A stretch of DNA of 64,000 nt from Vibrio mediterranei (lineage in GTDB: Bacteria; Pseudomonadota; Gammaproteobacteria; Enterobacterales; Vibrionaceae), in contig NZ_FLLQ01000001.1 in the NCBI RefSeq assembly GCF_900088415.1, forward strand, positions 1,178,001 to 1,242,000. Direction: 5' to 3'. The notes under the pieces were generated by a model. The model did not search any database. It saw only the letters and a list, made by a program, of their open reading frames with translations, and was not told the DNA's origin. The translations under genes and the position numbers were made by a program. This document shows positions 8,927 to 17,293 of this stretch, piece after piece (within the stretch, counting starts at the first letter, position 1; every line of letters starts with the position of its first letter).

Positions 8927-8962
8927 CAAAAACCCTATCTATCAGGTCACCAATAGATAGGG
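8927..8962 (-). terminator. Hairpin with U-run between tauK and tauLM (attenuating terminator)
   Basis: Arms ccctatcta (8933-8941) and tagataggg (8954-8962) are perfect complements with a 12-nt loop. Read on the minus strand the stem is followed by TTTTTG. It lies just after the tauK stop codon and before tauL, so partial termination would raise tauK mRNA relative to tauLM. Confidence 0.7.
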
Positions 8963-8974
8963 CGTAACTAATCG

Positions 8975-9976
8975 TTATTGTCTACCCAGTAGCTCAAGAA
9001 CGTTGTCTAGCTTCTCTTTACCTCCGATGCTTGAGTAGAATTTTGGCCAAACAGACGTCGTGACTTTCTCGATCCACTCTTTTTCACCATTGGCAGGGTC
9101 GGTAAATACCATGCCCTTGTCTTCAAGGTCTTTACGAATCTTGCTCTCAGTTTGCTCAAGGTAAGCGAAGCTATGCTCTGTCGCCTCTTGGCCTGCTTCC
9201 AGAATGGTTTTTTGCATCTCTGGAGTTTGTTGCTGGAATACAGTTTCACTGACAATCAACGGCTCAAGAGAGAAGATGTAGCGAATATTAGTGACATACT
9301 TTTGTACCTCATTAAATTTCATCGCATACACTGTGATGTATGGGTTATCTTGACCATCTACCACGCCCTGTTGCAGACCTGTAAAAGTCTCAGACCACGC
9401 CATTGGAGTTGGGTTTACGCCCCATGCTTGATAAGACGCGATCATGATTTCGTTGCGAGGAACACGAATAACCAACCCTTTTAAATCTTCCGGTGAAGCC
9501 ACTGGTTTCTTCGAGTTGGTCAAGACTCTAAAGCCTGAGTACGCCCAACCTACAATACGAACGCCTGCGTCACGAATGGTGTTTTCAACCAACTCCTGAC
9601 CAACCTGGCCTTGTGTCAATAGCACTGCTTCTTCAGGGCTTTGAATCACATATGGCATGGTAAGTAGGCCAACCGTTGGTGAAAATGGGGTTACGTTGTT
9701 TATAGCTAGAACAGAGAAGTCTAATAGACCGATAGCCGCATCATTGACGGTGTCTTGTTCATTACCCAATTGTCCATTTGGAAATAGGTCAATCTTTACT
9801 TTGCCATCCGTCTTTTTCTCCATTAGCTCGGAGAACGTTGTGGCTAGCTCCCATTGCGTTCCACCAGCGGCATCGCCAATAGCCATTTTGAAATTTGCTG
9901 CCGCAGCCGTATATGAGAACACTGCCGTCGCCGCAATTGTCATGCCCGCAATGATTTTGTTCTTAATAAGTTTCAT
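8975..9976 (-). CDS. tauK: TRAP transporter periplasmic binding protein (DctP family), probable taurine binder
   Basis: 333 residues with a signal peptide (KLIKNKIIAGMTIAATAVFS, cleavage near TAAAA). Typical DctP signatures include GDAAGGTQWELATTFSELME, KIDLFPNGQLGNEQD, KGLVIRVPRNEI, the WSETFTGLQQGVVDGQDNP helix and a conserved-type Arg in the IRVPRN stretch, which usually salt-bridges the acidic group of the ligand. It would deliver its substrate to TauLM in the periplasm. AAAGGTTAAGACT precedes the ATG. Placement between taurine dehydrogenase and the TRAP membrane genes argues for taurine or another sulfonate; a carboxylate ligand remains possible. Confidence 0.9.
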   Translation of the reverse strand: MKLIKNKIIAGMTIAATAVFSYTAAAANFKMAIGDAAGGTQWELATTFSELMEKKTDGKVKIDLFPNGQLGNEQDTVNDAAIGLLDFSVLAINNVTPFSPTVGLLTMPYVIQSPEEAVLLTQGQVGQELVENTIRDAGVRIVGWAYSGFRVLTNSKKPVASPEDLKGLVIRVPRNEIMIASYQAWGVNPTPMAWSETFTGLQQGVVDGQDNPYITVYAMKFNEVQKYVTNIRYIFSLEPLIVSETVFQQQTPEMQKTILEAGQEATEHSFAYLEQTESKIRKDLEDKGMVFTDPANGEKEWIEKVTTSVWPKFYSSIGGKEKLDNVLELLGRQ

Positions 9977-10090
9977 AGTCTTAACCTTTAATATCGTACA
10001 GACATCCGCTCTGTACTTTGCTCACAAGGTGACCTGGTACAACTTTCCTGGTCGTCATTATTTCCCTATTTTGGAAACATATTTTGAGTG

Positions 10091-11542
10091 TCACAGCACC
10101 TCATCCTTTAGCGAATACCACTGATAAAGGAATCGCTGTCCTACTCGTCGAAATGGTGCAAACATCTCTGATTCCACCACTTCCCTCACGTTTGGAAACG
10201 GAAGTTTTGATTCGAATATGGGTAGATCCAGTTTGTGTCCTTCTCCGCCAATCCATTGAGCCAGACGTTTGCCGGCTTGTGCGGAATACATCACACCATT
10301 ACCGCCGTAACCTAAGGCGTAGAATATGGATTGCGATGGATTGGGCTGATAGATCCTTGGCATCATGTCGTGGCTTACATCCACCCATCCCCACCATGAG
10401 TAATCGATTTTGATCTGATCTAGGGCTGGGAATTTACGCGTGAGATCGGCGCGCAACATATCTTCATATTTCTTCTCTGGCGCATTTTTACCTGTAATAG
10501 CACTGCGAGTTCCTATCTGAACTCGATTGTCTGGTAGTAAGCGATAGTAATGACGAAGAACACGCGTATCGGTAATCACCTGATTGGTTTTGAAATTACA
10601 CGCGGCAATCTCCTGTTGCGTCAAAGGGCGCGTAACCATTGAATTGGACAGCACTGGCAACAAACGGTTTTTTAGCTCAGAGTGCAGACCTTGACTGGTG
10701 TAGCCACCAGTGCAAACCCCAACTGAACGAGCCTTTACCACACCACCTGGTGTTTTAAGGTAGTGCACGCCACCGCGAGTTTCCCATCCCATAACAGGGC
10801 TTGACGGGTGAACTTTCACACCCAATGCTCGTGCTTTTCTCAAGTAGCCAAACGCCAGTTTACCTGCGTGAATGCCGATGCCTTCTGGCTCGTGCATTGC
10901 ACCTGCGGCTTCTTGATCGCCGACGTAATCGCGTTTTACTGTCTCAGCATCCAAAATTTGCGCATCGTAATTGAAGGTGTCACGCAGCAGTTTTGCTTCT
11001 TTCTCTAAACCTGGCATCATTTTGGGTCGGTGCGCCACATAGAGGTGACCGCCAGGCTGTGGGTCGCAGTCGATATCTTTGATTAACTCTTTAAATGTGT
11101 TCATACCATCAACGCATTCGCGGTGCATTTTCAAAGCCGTTTCTAGACCCCAGCGTTCAATCCACTGAGAGCGCTTTAGCCTCCCTGAAGCACATTGAGC
11201 CTGACCGCCATTTCGAGTACTGCAGCCCCAACTTAAGCGATTCGCCTCAATAACGGTTGCTTGAATACCGTACATTTCGGCAAGGTGTATAGCCGTACTC
11301 AGCCCAGTAAATCCAGAACCAATAATGGCAACATCAACGTCCATATCGGACATTATTGGCCCATCATCTTCTGGTGGTGCACCTGCCGTATCAACCCAGT
11401 ATGTTGGCGCATACTCTTTACCGTGACCTGGCGTTTTGTCTTTTAGAGGATCATATTTCGGGTCGTATTTGTCTTTGGCTTGGGTACTTTTCGCTTTAGC
11501 TTCTACAGCATCTACTGCTGGTTGTTCCATTACTAAACTCAT
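10091..11542 (-). CDS. tauY: Taurine dehydrogenase large subunit, FAD-dependent (TauY)
   Basis: 483 residues of the DAO/glycine-oxidase-like FAD family. After a charged 65-residue leader comes the dinucleotide fold VDVAIIGSGFTGLST (GxGxxG at about 75-80), then CSTRNGGQ and, near the C-terminus, YALGYGGNGVMYSAQAGK, which closes the FAD site. Related enzymes oxidise amines such as gamma-glutamylputrescine. The identification as TauY rests on the upstream small NTF2-like subunit (tauX, 49 bp away), the TRAP genes and xsc: TauXY oxidatively deaminates taurine to sulfoacetaldehyde and ammonia with electrons passed to a cytochrome or quinone. AGGAGAG precedes the start. No taurine:pyruvate aminotransferase gene is seen, so the dehydrogenase route is the local one. 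Confidence 0.85.
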   Translation of the reverse strand: MSLVMEQPAVDAVEAKAKSTQAKDKYDPKYDPLKDKTPGHGKEYAPTYWVDTAGAPPEDDGPIMSDMDVDVAIIGSGFTGLSTAIHLAEMYGIQATVIEANRLSWGCSTRNGGQAQCASGRLKRSQWIERWGLETALKMHRECVDGMNTFKELIKDIDCDPQPGGHLYVAHRPKMMPGLEKEAKLLRDTFNYDAQILDAETVKRDYVGDQEAAGAMHEPEGIGIHAGKLAFGYLRKARALGVKVHPSSPVMGWETRGGVHYLKTPGGVVKARSVGVCTGGYTSQGLHSELKNRLLPVLSNSMVTRPLTQQEIAACNFKTNQVITDTRVLRHYYRLLPDNRVQIGTRSAITGKNAPEKKYEDMLRADLTRKFPALDQIKIDYSWWGWVDVSHDMMPRIYQPNPSQSIFYALGYGGNGVMYSAQAGKRLAQWIGGEGHKLDLPIFESKLPFPNVREVVESEMFAPFRRVGQRFLYQWYSLKDEVL

Positions 11543-11591
11543 AATTCGACTCTCCTAGTCATAACACGTGAACGAACAGTGGTTGCCGCGT

Positions 11592-12017
11592 TTACTTATT
11601 GGGAGTGATTACTGGTCGAGTTTTTCTAAAGGCGTTCTTAACACTGATCTTCCCTTCACGTAGCGTGAAAACGTCCACCATACGAGCTTCGATAACAGTG
11701 CCATCTGGGTTAGTTGCGGAGAATGTAGATTCTGTTACTGCTCGATCGCCGCAAACAAAGTGCACAGGGTCGCTCCAAGCTGCGTCTGGAAAGTTTTGCC
11801 ATACCAACTCAAAACTGTTGCGAACCGCTTCGTACCCTTCAATGGTGTTTCCTAGCAAGCCATCACCTGCAACAGTGTGGAACACACAATCATCGGTCAT
11901 AAATGACATCAAGGCTTCGATATCGTGGTTATTCCACGCATCACTAAAGGACTGTAAAAATGTCGTATCGACTTGGTTTTCCTGCACTAATGTCGCGGCA
12001 TTGGTTTGCATATTCAT
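11592..12017 (-). CDS. tauX: Taurine dehydrogenase small subunit, SnoaL/NTF2-like (TauX)
   Basis: 141 residues with a SnoaL/NTF2-like fold: SFSDAWNNHDIEALMSFMTD, CVFHTVAGDG, GYEAVRNSFELVWQNFPDA, VIEARMVDVFTLREGKI. Family members of this size serve as small subunits or isomerases. In known taurine-dehydrogenase loci tauX precedes tauY, and here it lies 49 bp upstream in the same direction and is the first gene of the tauXYKLM run. AAAGGACCC lies before ATG 12017. The role within the enzyme (assembly or electron transfer) is not evident from sequence. Confidence 0.8.
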   Translation of the reverse strand: MNMQTNAATLVQENQVDTTFLQSFSDAWNNHDIEALMSFMTDDCVFHTVAGDGLLGNTIEGYEAVRNSFELVWQNFPDAAWSDPVHFVCGDRAVTESTFSATNPDGTVIEARMVDVFTLREGKISVKNAFRKTRPVITPNK

Positions 12018-12127
12018 ATTCCAGGGTCCTTTTATGTTTTCGTTATTGATTTAATACAAAGCAGTTTTAGACTGCCGTTTTATTAGAGTATTTAAACTAG
12101 AAATACAGCAAGTTAACAAATTTATAA

Positions 12128-12156
12128 CATAACTCCAACTCTAACTTTGAGTTATG
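12128..12156. promoter_or_regulatory. Inverted repeat in the tauX upstream region
   Basis: cataactc (12128-12135) and gagttatg (12149-12156) are perfect complements with a 13-nt spacer, about 110 bp upstream of tauX in an AT-rich stretch. It may be an operator for the tau operon or the tail of the FRG-gene transcript. It does not match the xsc palindrome at 16150. Confidence 0.35.
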
Positions 12157-12283
12157 GTATGTACAAACTTTAAGCTCACAGATTTAGTTTTTTTATAATT
12201 TAATTATTGACCTCGTTAGATTTAAAAGCATTTATCACTCACTGATAATTCAAACGCTTGTTTACTTTCTCTGCTAATTCTTT

Positions 12284-13087
12284 CTAGTCGAAATCAAAAT
12301 CTTGATGATACTTACGTCCATATTGTTCCAGTTTTCTATCATGAACAATTACTTCAAGGTCGTTACTTATTTCACCCTTATTAGTCTTACCGTTATTATC
12401 TACATTATGTTTGGAATCTATATTCGTCATTTTTTCTTCAACTGTTATTGAAGTTTTGTTTAATGCACTCATAGATATTAGCTCCTTTAATAAGTTATTT
12501 TTTACCGATGGCGATATGTAAATAGATATCAAATCCGTTACATATCGCTGATCATCATAAAGAGAAAGAAGGCTGCCATTTCTTTCCTTTTCAAATGGAT
12601 GAATTGAGTACCATTCATCGTTTTTCGTAGTTCTAAAATTGCAGTCGGTCGCTTTAAATATTTTCGTATTTTCAATGTCATGGGGAGATTTTACAAAATT
12701 CACCTTATGACAATCCCGGACCTTAAGAATATTTACACAGTCCTCTGTTGAGCTATTACAAACCGACCACATTACGTTAAACAGACTGTCAGTCCATTCA
12801 AGTAAACGCGTTGGAAACCCTTGCTGATTGGATAAACACATTAATAGCCATTCATTGATGTCACGAGAGTCCAACATCGGCATACCGTAAACTTTCATAG
12901 TTGAAAGAAGCTCTTGTTCTACTCGCCTTAGATTATTACTATTTACTTTACCCAAGCTTGGAATTAGTCCGCCTTTTGAACATTCTTCTGCTCGATATAT
13001 CAAATGGTCATTATTATTGCATTCAGAAAATAAATTCACTATTTCATATAGTTCTTCTATTGTATTTATATAATGCTTATCATTCAT
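12284..13087 (-). CDS. FRG-domain protein, AT-rich insert in the taurine island
   Basis: 267 residues from ATG 13087 (an upstream in-frame GTG exists). The N-terminal half matches the FRG domain, named for its FRG motif, here degenerate as YRAEE; it is followed by GGLIPSLGK and by LLMCLSNQQGFPTRLLEWTDSLFNVMW, the conserved Q-[HQ]-x-G-x-P-T-R-L-L-[DE]-W-T core. The last 70 residues are low-complexity and polar (Asn/Lys/Asp) and lack the usual FRG C-terminus. FRG function is not established; such genes are common in variable islands and defence loci. Base composition is clearly more AT-rich than the neighbours, and it splits tauX from yeiH, so horizontal arrival is likely. It lies 37 bp after yeiH in the same direction. 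Confidence 0.7.
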   Translation of the reverse strand: MNDKHYINTIEELYEIVNLFSECNNNDHLIYRAEECSKGGLIPSLGKVNSNNLRRVEQELLSTMKVYGMPMLDSRDINEWLLMCLSNQQGFPTRLLEWTDSLFNVMWSVCNSSTEDCVNILKVRDCHKVNFVKSPHDIENTKIFKATDCNFRTTKNDEWYSIHPFEKERNGSLLSLYDDQRYVTDLISIYISPSVKNNLLKELISMSALNKTSITVEEKMTNIDSKHNVDNNGKTNKGEISNDLEVIVHDRKLEQYGRKYHQDFDFD

Positions 13088-13124
13088 AATGAACACTCTT
13101 GCTACCGAAATATGAATTAGCTAA

Positions 13125-14158
13125 TTAAATCATTCTCTGGGTGTAAATTACCGCCAACATATACCCAGCAATGAACATTGCATTTAGTAAAAGCAATATG
13201 ATTGGTTTCCACCCTAATGAGAAAAGCTTCTCAAATGATGTCTTTACGCCTAAGGCTGCAATTGAAATAACCAAGCACCACTTAGATATTTCTGACATGC
13301 CTTCCGAGACAGAATCAGGGACAAGATTAAAGCTATTGACAACAATCAGAGCAATAAACACCAATAGGAAAAAAGGGATTATTGGCGCATTAATATTGTT
13401 TTCCTTTCCGTCACTTTGTTTTTGCGCTCGAAATGACAATGCGATTAGCAGTATCACTGGCATTAGCATGGCTACTCGGAACATTTTCGCCAACGTTGAT
13501 GCATCACCGATCTCTGTCGACAACATAAAACCTGCCCCAACAACCTGAGCGACATCATGAATTGAACCACCTAAGAACATGCCTGCTTCACTGGATGACA
13601 ACTGCAATGAGGTCACCACTAATGGGTAAAGCACCATAGCAATCGTTGAAAACGCAGCCACACCAATGGCAGTCATTAACGTGTACTGCTCATTCTCTTT
13701 GTTTTGCGGTATCGTAGATGAAATGGCCATCGCCGCAGAAATACCACAGATTCCCGTTGCGCCACCTGCAAGTAATCCAAATGTGCCAGAAACATTCAAC
13801 AGCTTGGCAAAAAGTAGGCTGAACATGATAGTCAACACCACCGCACCAGCAAGAATACCAACGCCATCTAATCCGATAGTACTGACATCGCTGTATGCAA
13901 TGCGTACCCCTAATAAAGCAACACCTATGCGCACCAATTTTTTAGCTGCAAACTCGATACCTGCACCACATTTTTCATGGTCAGAAAGAAAATGCAGAGA
14001 AATACCAAGCAACAATGCATAAAGAAATTTGGGACCACCATAATGGTCGGAGACGAACGTCGCACCTGGCTTATTACTATGCTGAGTAATAAGCCAGGTG
14101 CGATACCCGTCGCTTCTCCATACAGCGTTCTCGGCATTTTCATGGTTTTCGAAATCAT
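13125..14158 (-). pseudogene. yeiH: YeiH-family putative sulfite/sulfate exporter, apparent frameshift near the N-terminus
   Basis: The main frame (13125-14015 and upstream) gives a polytopic YeiH/UPF0324 protein: YALLLGISLHFLSDHEKC, VRIGVALLGVRIAYSD, GGATGICGISAAMAIS, GGSIHDVAQVVGAGFML, LVISIAALGVKTSFEKL. Family members begin with a PGLLL-type first helix. That helix is present upstream (GIAPGLLLSIVIS, start ATG 14158 after AAAGGTGAGCG) but in another frame; joining them needs a -1 (or +2) shift at about 14075-14095. The shift falls inside a perfect 18-bp-armed inverted repeat. The gene directly follows xsc, so export of the sulfite made by Xsc is its likely job. Use of internal ATG 14015 would lose the first helix. 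Could be a true mutation, a sequencing fold-back artefact, or recoding. Confidence 0.65.
14070..14111. repeat. Perfect inverted repeat at the yeiH frameshift
   Basis: Left arm cgcacctggcttattact (14070-14087) and right arm agtaataagccaggtgcg (14094-14111) are perfect complements, 18 bp each, with a 6-nt loop. It lies within coding sequence, where such a hairpin is unexpected, and coincides with the change of reading frame. Confidence 0.9.
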
Positions 14159-14223
14159 CGCGCTCACCTTTCCGTGTGTTCGTATTGTCCGGCCAAACAT
14201 TGACCGGACAGTCTTCCCGTGAC

Positions 14224-16035
14224 CTATACGTAGTCTTTGTATTTATCTAGGAAGCGAACCGGTTTTGATAGCGCATCACGACGGAACGGGTCGCCCAGTT
14301 CTTGTGTACACATGATTTCAATAACCGTCGTTTTGCCTTCGTTCATCTGCATATCGATGGCTTTTTGAAGAGTTGGGCCGACATCTTCTAGTTTATCAAC
14401 CGTGATCCCTTCAGCGCCCATCGCACGTGCAATTTCCGCGAAGCTTTGGTTATCTAACTCGCCTGCAACGAATCGGCGGTTGTAGAAATCCACTTGGTTT
14501 TTCTTCTCTGCGCCCCACTGACGGTTGTGGAATACTACTGCAGTCACAGGAATGTTATGACGAACACATGTCATGGTTTCCATCAGGCTCATTCCCCACG
14601 CACCGTCACCGGCATAAGAAATAGCTGGACGATGTGGTGCAGCAGCCTTCGCACCAATAATGGTTGGGAATGCGTAACCACAGTTACCAAAACTCATTGC
14701 TGCAAAGAAGCTACGTGGCTTTTCAAAACGCAGATAGCTGTTAGCAACCGAGTTGATGTTACCAATGTCGGTAGAGACCATGACATCTTCTGGCATCGCC
14801 TTTTCCAACTCACGAAGCACTTGGCGAGGGTGGAGATACTCACCACCGGAGAACGGCGTTTCTTGCGCGTTTTCTTCAATCATATCTAGGCTGAATGGGT
14901 CACGTTCGTGCGTCCACTCATCCAGTTCCTTCTCCCAGAGTGCTTTTTCTGTTGCGACTGTGTCTTGGCGAGACGCTTTATTTTCGTCACATAGCAGTTC
15001 GCGACCTTCCAAACGCTCTGTTAGTGCAACTGCCGCCGCTTTAGCATCACCACAGATGCCCACGGAAATTTTCTTAACCAAGCCAAGCATCTTGTTGTCT
15101 GCATCGATTTGGATGATCTTCGCGTTTTTCGGCCAGTAATCCATACCATGCTGAGGTAAAGTCCCAAATGGACCAAGACGAGTACCAAGAGCAATAACAA
15201 CGTCTGCTTGCGCCATCAACTTCATTGCTGCTTTCGAACCTTGATATCCAAGAGGACCACACCATAATGGGTGACTTGCTGGGAAGGAATCGTTGTGCAA
15301 GTAGCTGTTTACAACTGGTGCGCCAAGTCTTTCTGCTAATGCAGCACATTCTTCGACAGCATCTGCCATCACCACACCACCACCAGAAATGATGACTGGG
15401 AACTTCGCTTCAGCAATAAGGTCTGCAGCTTCATTCAGAGATTTTTCGCCACCTGGCCCTCTATCTAAACGAGCAGGTTTTGGAATTTCCGTTTGAATCT
15501 CACCATAAAAGTAGTCACGCGGAATGTTCAATTGCGTTGGACCCATCTCACTCATCGCACGGTCAAAACAACGCCCCGTGTATTCCGCCATACGATCGGG
15601 GTGCGTCACATGACCTTGATATTTAGTGAACTCTTGGAACATAGGAAGTTGGTTACACTCTTGGAAACCACCCAGTCCCATTGTTTTTGTTCCGGTTTCT
15701 GGCGTGACGATAACCACTGGGCTATGTGCCCAATAAGCTGCTGCAATCGCAGTAACACAGTTACTGATACCCGGACCGTTTTGTCCGATAACCACGCCAT
15801 GACGACCAGATACTCGTGAGTAACCATCCGCCATATGAGCAGCGCCCTGCTCGTGAACCACTGGAATTAATCGAATGCCAGCAGGAGCAAAGATATCCAT
15901 TGCGTCCATAAATGCTGACCCCATGATGCCGAACATGTCAGTAACATCATTGGCGACCATAGTTTCAACAAACGCTTCTGATGGTGTCATCGTTGTATTG
16001 CCGGAAACAACCGTGCGTTTTTCTTGCTCGCTCAT
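14224..16035 (-). CDS. xsc: Sulfoacetaldehyde acetyltransferase (Xsc)
   Basis: 603 residues from ATG 16035 (AAGGAGAAGGGAAGG ribosome site; longer in-frame starts are not supported). ThDP-dependent enzyme that converts sulfoacetaldehyde and phosphate to acetyl phosphate and sulfite, the desulfonating step of taurine breakdown. Visible: TMTPSEAFVETMVANDV opening, the catalytic Glu62 in PVVHEQGAAHMADGYSR, MFQEFTKYQGHVTHPDRMAEYTGR typical of Xsc, and the ThDP/Mg motif GDGAWGMSLME near 475 ending in VFHNRQWGAEKKNQVDFYN. Length fits Xsc (about 590-600). yeiH follows downstream; cobS is divergent upstream, with a palindromic operator candidate between them. Confidence 0.96.
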   Translation of the reverse strand: MSEQEKRTVVSGNTTMTPSEAFVETMVANDVTDMFGIMGSAFMDAMDIFAPAGIRLIPVVHEQGAAHMADGYSRVSGRHGVVIGQNGPGISNCVTAIAAAYWAHSPVVIVTPETGTKTMGLGGFQECNQLPMFQEFTKYQGHVTHPDRMAEYTGRCFDRAMSEMGPTQLNIPRDYFYGEIQTEIPKPARLDRGPGGEKSLNEAADLIAEAKFPVIISGGGVVMADAVEECAALAERLGAPVVNSYLHNDSFPASHPLWCGPLGYQGSKAAMKLMAQADVVIALGTRLGPFGTLPQHGMDYWPKNAKIIQIDADNKMLGLVKKISVGICGDAKAAAVALTERLEGRELLCDENKASRQDTVATEKALWEKELDEWTHERDPFSLDMIEENAQETPFSGGEYLHPRQVLRELEKAMPEDVMVSTDIGNINSVANSYLRFEKPRSFFAAMSFGNCGYAFPTIIGAKAAAPHRPAISYAGDGAWGMSLMETMTCVRHNIPVTAVVFHNRQWGAEKKNQVDFYNRRFVAGELDNQSFAEIARAMGAEGITVDKLEDVGPTLQKAIDMQMNEGKTTVIEIMCTQELGDPFRRDALSKPVRFLDKYKDYV

Positions 16036-16149
16036 CCTTCCCTTCTCCTTGAGTTGAACTAAAATTTCATTTTTCGGAATGAATTGTCTCTTTTTTAAAT
16101 TCACATTCACCTTAGTAGTAGAATTTTTGCGCGTCAATTTTTTATCTTA

Positions 16150-16172
16150 AATTGGAATATTTCATTCCAATT
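16150..16172. promoter_or_regulatory. Palindromic operator candidate between xsc and cobS
   Basis: AATTGGAAT (16150-16158) and ATTCCAATT (16164-16172), perfect 9-bp arms with a 5-nt spacer, in the divergent xsc/cobS intergenic region. A matching half-site aattggaatg occurs at 21004-21013 just before the IclR gene, and ATTGTTCCATT lies upstream of pta. Shape and distribution suggest the binding site of the IclR-type regulator at 21056; this is inference. Confidence 0.55.
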
Positions 16173-16303
16173 AATAAAACTAGATCACATTATTGATAGT
16201 TTTTTGTACAAAAAGTATCGTTAACTCAGGCTACGCTGTTCATAATCGATGAACATCACCAACCGTTAGCGGAAATTTGCACGCTATATAGAGGGAATGA
16301 GCA

Positions 16304-17293
16304 ATGAAAGAAAAGGAATGGGTACCGACGAAACAGGTTAGCGTTAGAGAGTACTTCGGTATTGATAGTGACTTAACCGTGTGGGCGTTTGAGGAAGCTG
16401 GAGAATACGTTCCACAAATCGACCCCAACTACTGTTTTGATCCCGAAGTAACGTTGGCCATCCTAGCTGGCTTCTCATCTAATCGCCGAACTTTGATTCA
16501 AGGTACGCACGGTACCGGTAAGTCTTCGCATATAGAACAAGTTGCTGCCCGACTCAATTGGCCTTGTTTGAGGATCAACCTTGACGGTCATCTAAGTCGA
16601 TTAGATTTGATCGGCAAAGACAGCATAGTTATAAAAGATGGAATGCAAGTGACCGAATTTAAAGAAGGGATTCTGCCACAAAGTATCCAACAACCTATCG
16701 CTTTGGTATTGGACGAGTACGATGCAGGGCGACCAGACGTGATGTTTGTGATTCAACAGTTACTTGAGCAAGATGGCAAATACACGTCTCTGGAGCAAAA
16801 CCGTGTCATCACTCCGCATCCTTATTTCCGGTTGTTCGCTACCTGTAACACCCTAGGTCTTGGCAACTTCTCGGGTTTATATTCCGGTACTCAAGTACTC
16901 AATCATAGCCAACTAGACCGATGGAATATCATTGCGACTCTGAACTATCTCGACCCTAAACACGAAGCTAATATCGTGTTATCCAAGAATCCGGAACTTA
17001 ATAATGAGCTTGGCTTAGCACTCATCGAGCAAATGATTGCGACAGCAGGAATGACGCGCAATGGATTTATGGCAGGCGATCTTTCTACCGTTATGTCCCC
17101 CAGGACCGTGCTGACTTGGGCAGAGAACATTCGAATCTTTAATGATGTTGCAACAGCGTTCCGGCTGTCCTTCCTAAATCGATGTGAAGAAGAAGAAAAG
17201 CAACTTGTTAGCGAGTACTACTTCCGATGCTTCGGCGAACCTTTGATTGCGAGCACTTCCTCCTCGACTATGGAGCAGACAAGCCATGGCTAA
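16304..17293 (+). CDS. cobS: CobS-like AAA+ ATPase (cobaltochelatase-type chaperone subunit)
   Basis: 329 residues. Near full-length match to CobS of aerobic cobaltochelatase: REYFGIDSDL opening, YCFDPEVTLAILAGFSSNRR, Walker A GTHGTGKS (67-74), Walker B LVLDEYD (134-140), sensor region RLFATCNTLG and GDLSTVMSPRTVLTWAEN. CobS and CobT form a ring that drives metal insertion by the large CobN subunit. No cobN or corrin genes are in the window, and Vibrio generally scavenge cobalamin rather than make it, so the pair may remodel another metalloenzyme. Start supported by GAGGGAATGAGCA. Its last 8 bp overlap cobT. Divergent from xsc across 268 bp. Confidence 0.9.
   Translation: MKEKEWVPTKQVSVREYFGIDSDLTVWAFEEAGEYVPQIDPNYCFDPEVTLAILAGFSSNRRTLIQGTHGTGKSSHIEQVAARLNWPCLRINLDGHLSRLDLIGKDSIVIKDGMQVTEFKEGILPQSIQQPIALVLDEYDAGRPDVMFVIQQLLEQDGKYTSLEQNRVITPHPYFRLFATCNTLGLGNFSGLYSGTQVLNHSQLDRWNIIATLNYLDPKHEANIVLSKNPELNNELGLALIEQMIATAGMTRNGFMAGDLSTVMSPRTVLTWAENIRIFNDVATAFRLSFLNRCEEEEKQLVSEYYFRCFGEPLIASTSSSTMEQTSHG

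Noticed and set aside
13925..14200. Independent 91-residue ORF upstream of yeiH
   Set aside because: Only its GIAPGLLLSIVIS part makes sense, as the first helix of YeiH; the remainder is out of frame past the palindrome.
14186..14210. Inverted repeat tgtccgg/ccggaca downstream of xsc as a terminator
   Set aside because: Only 7-bp arms, 11-nt loop and no U-run; too weak to list as a terminator.
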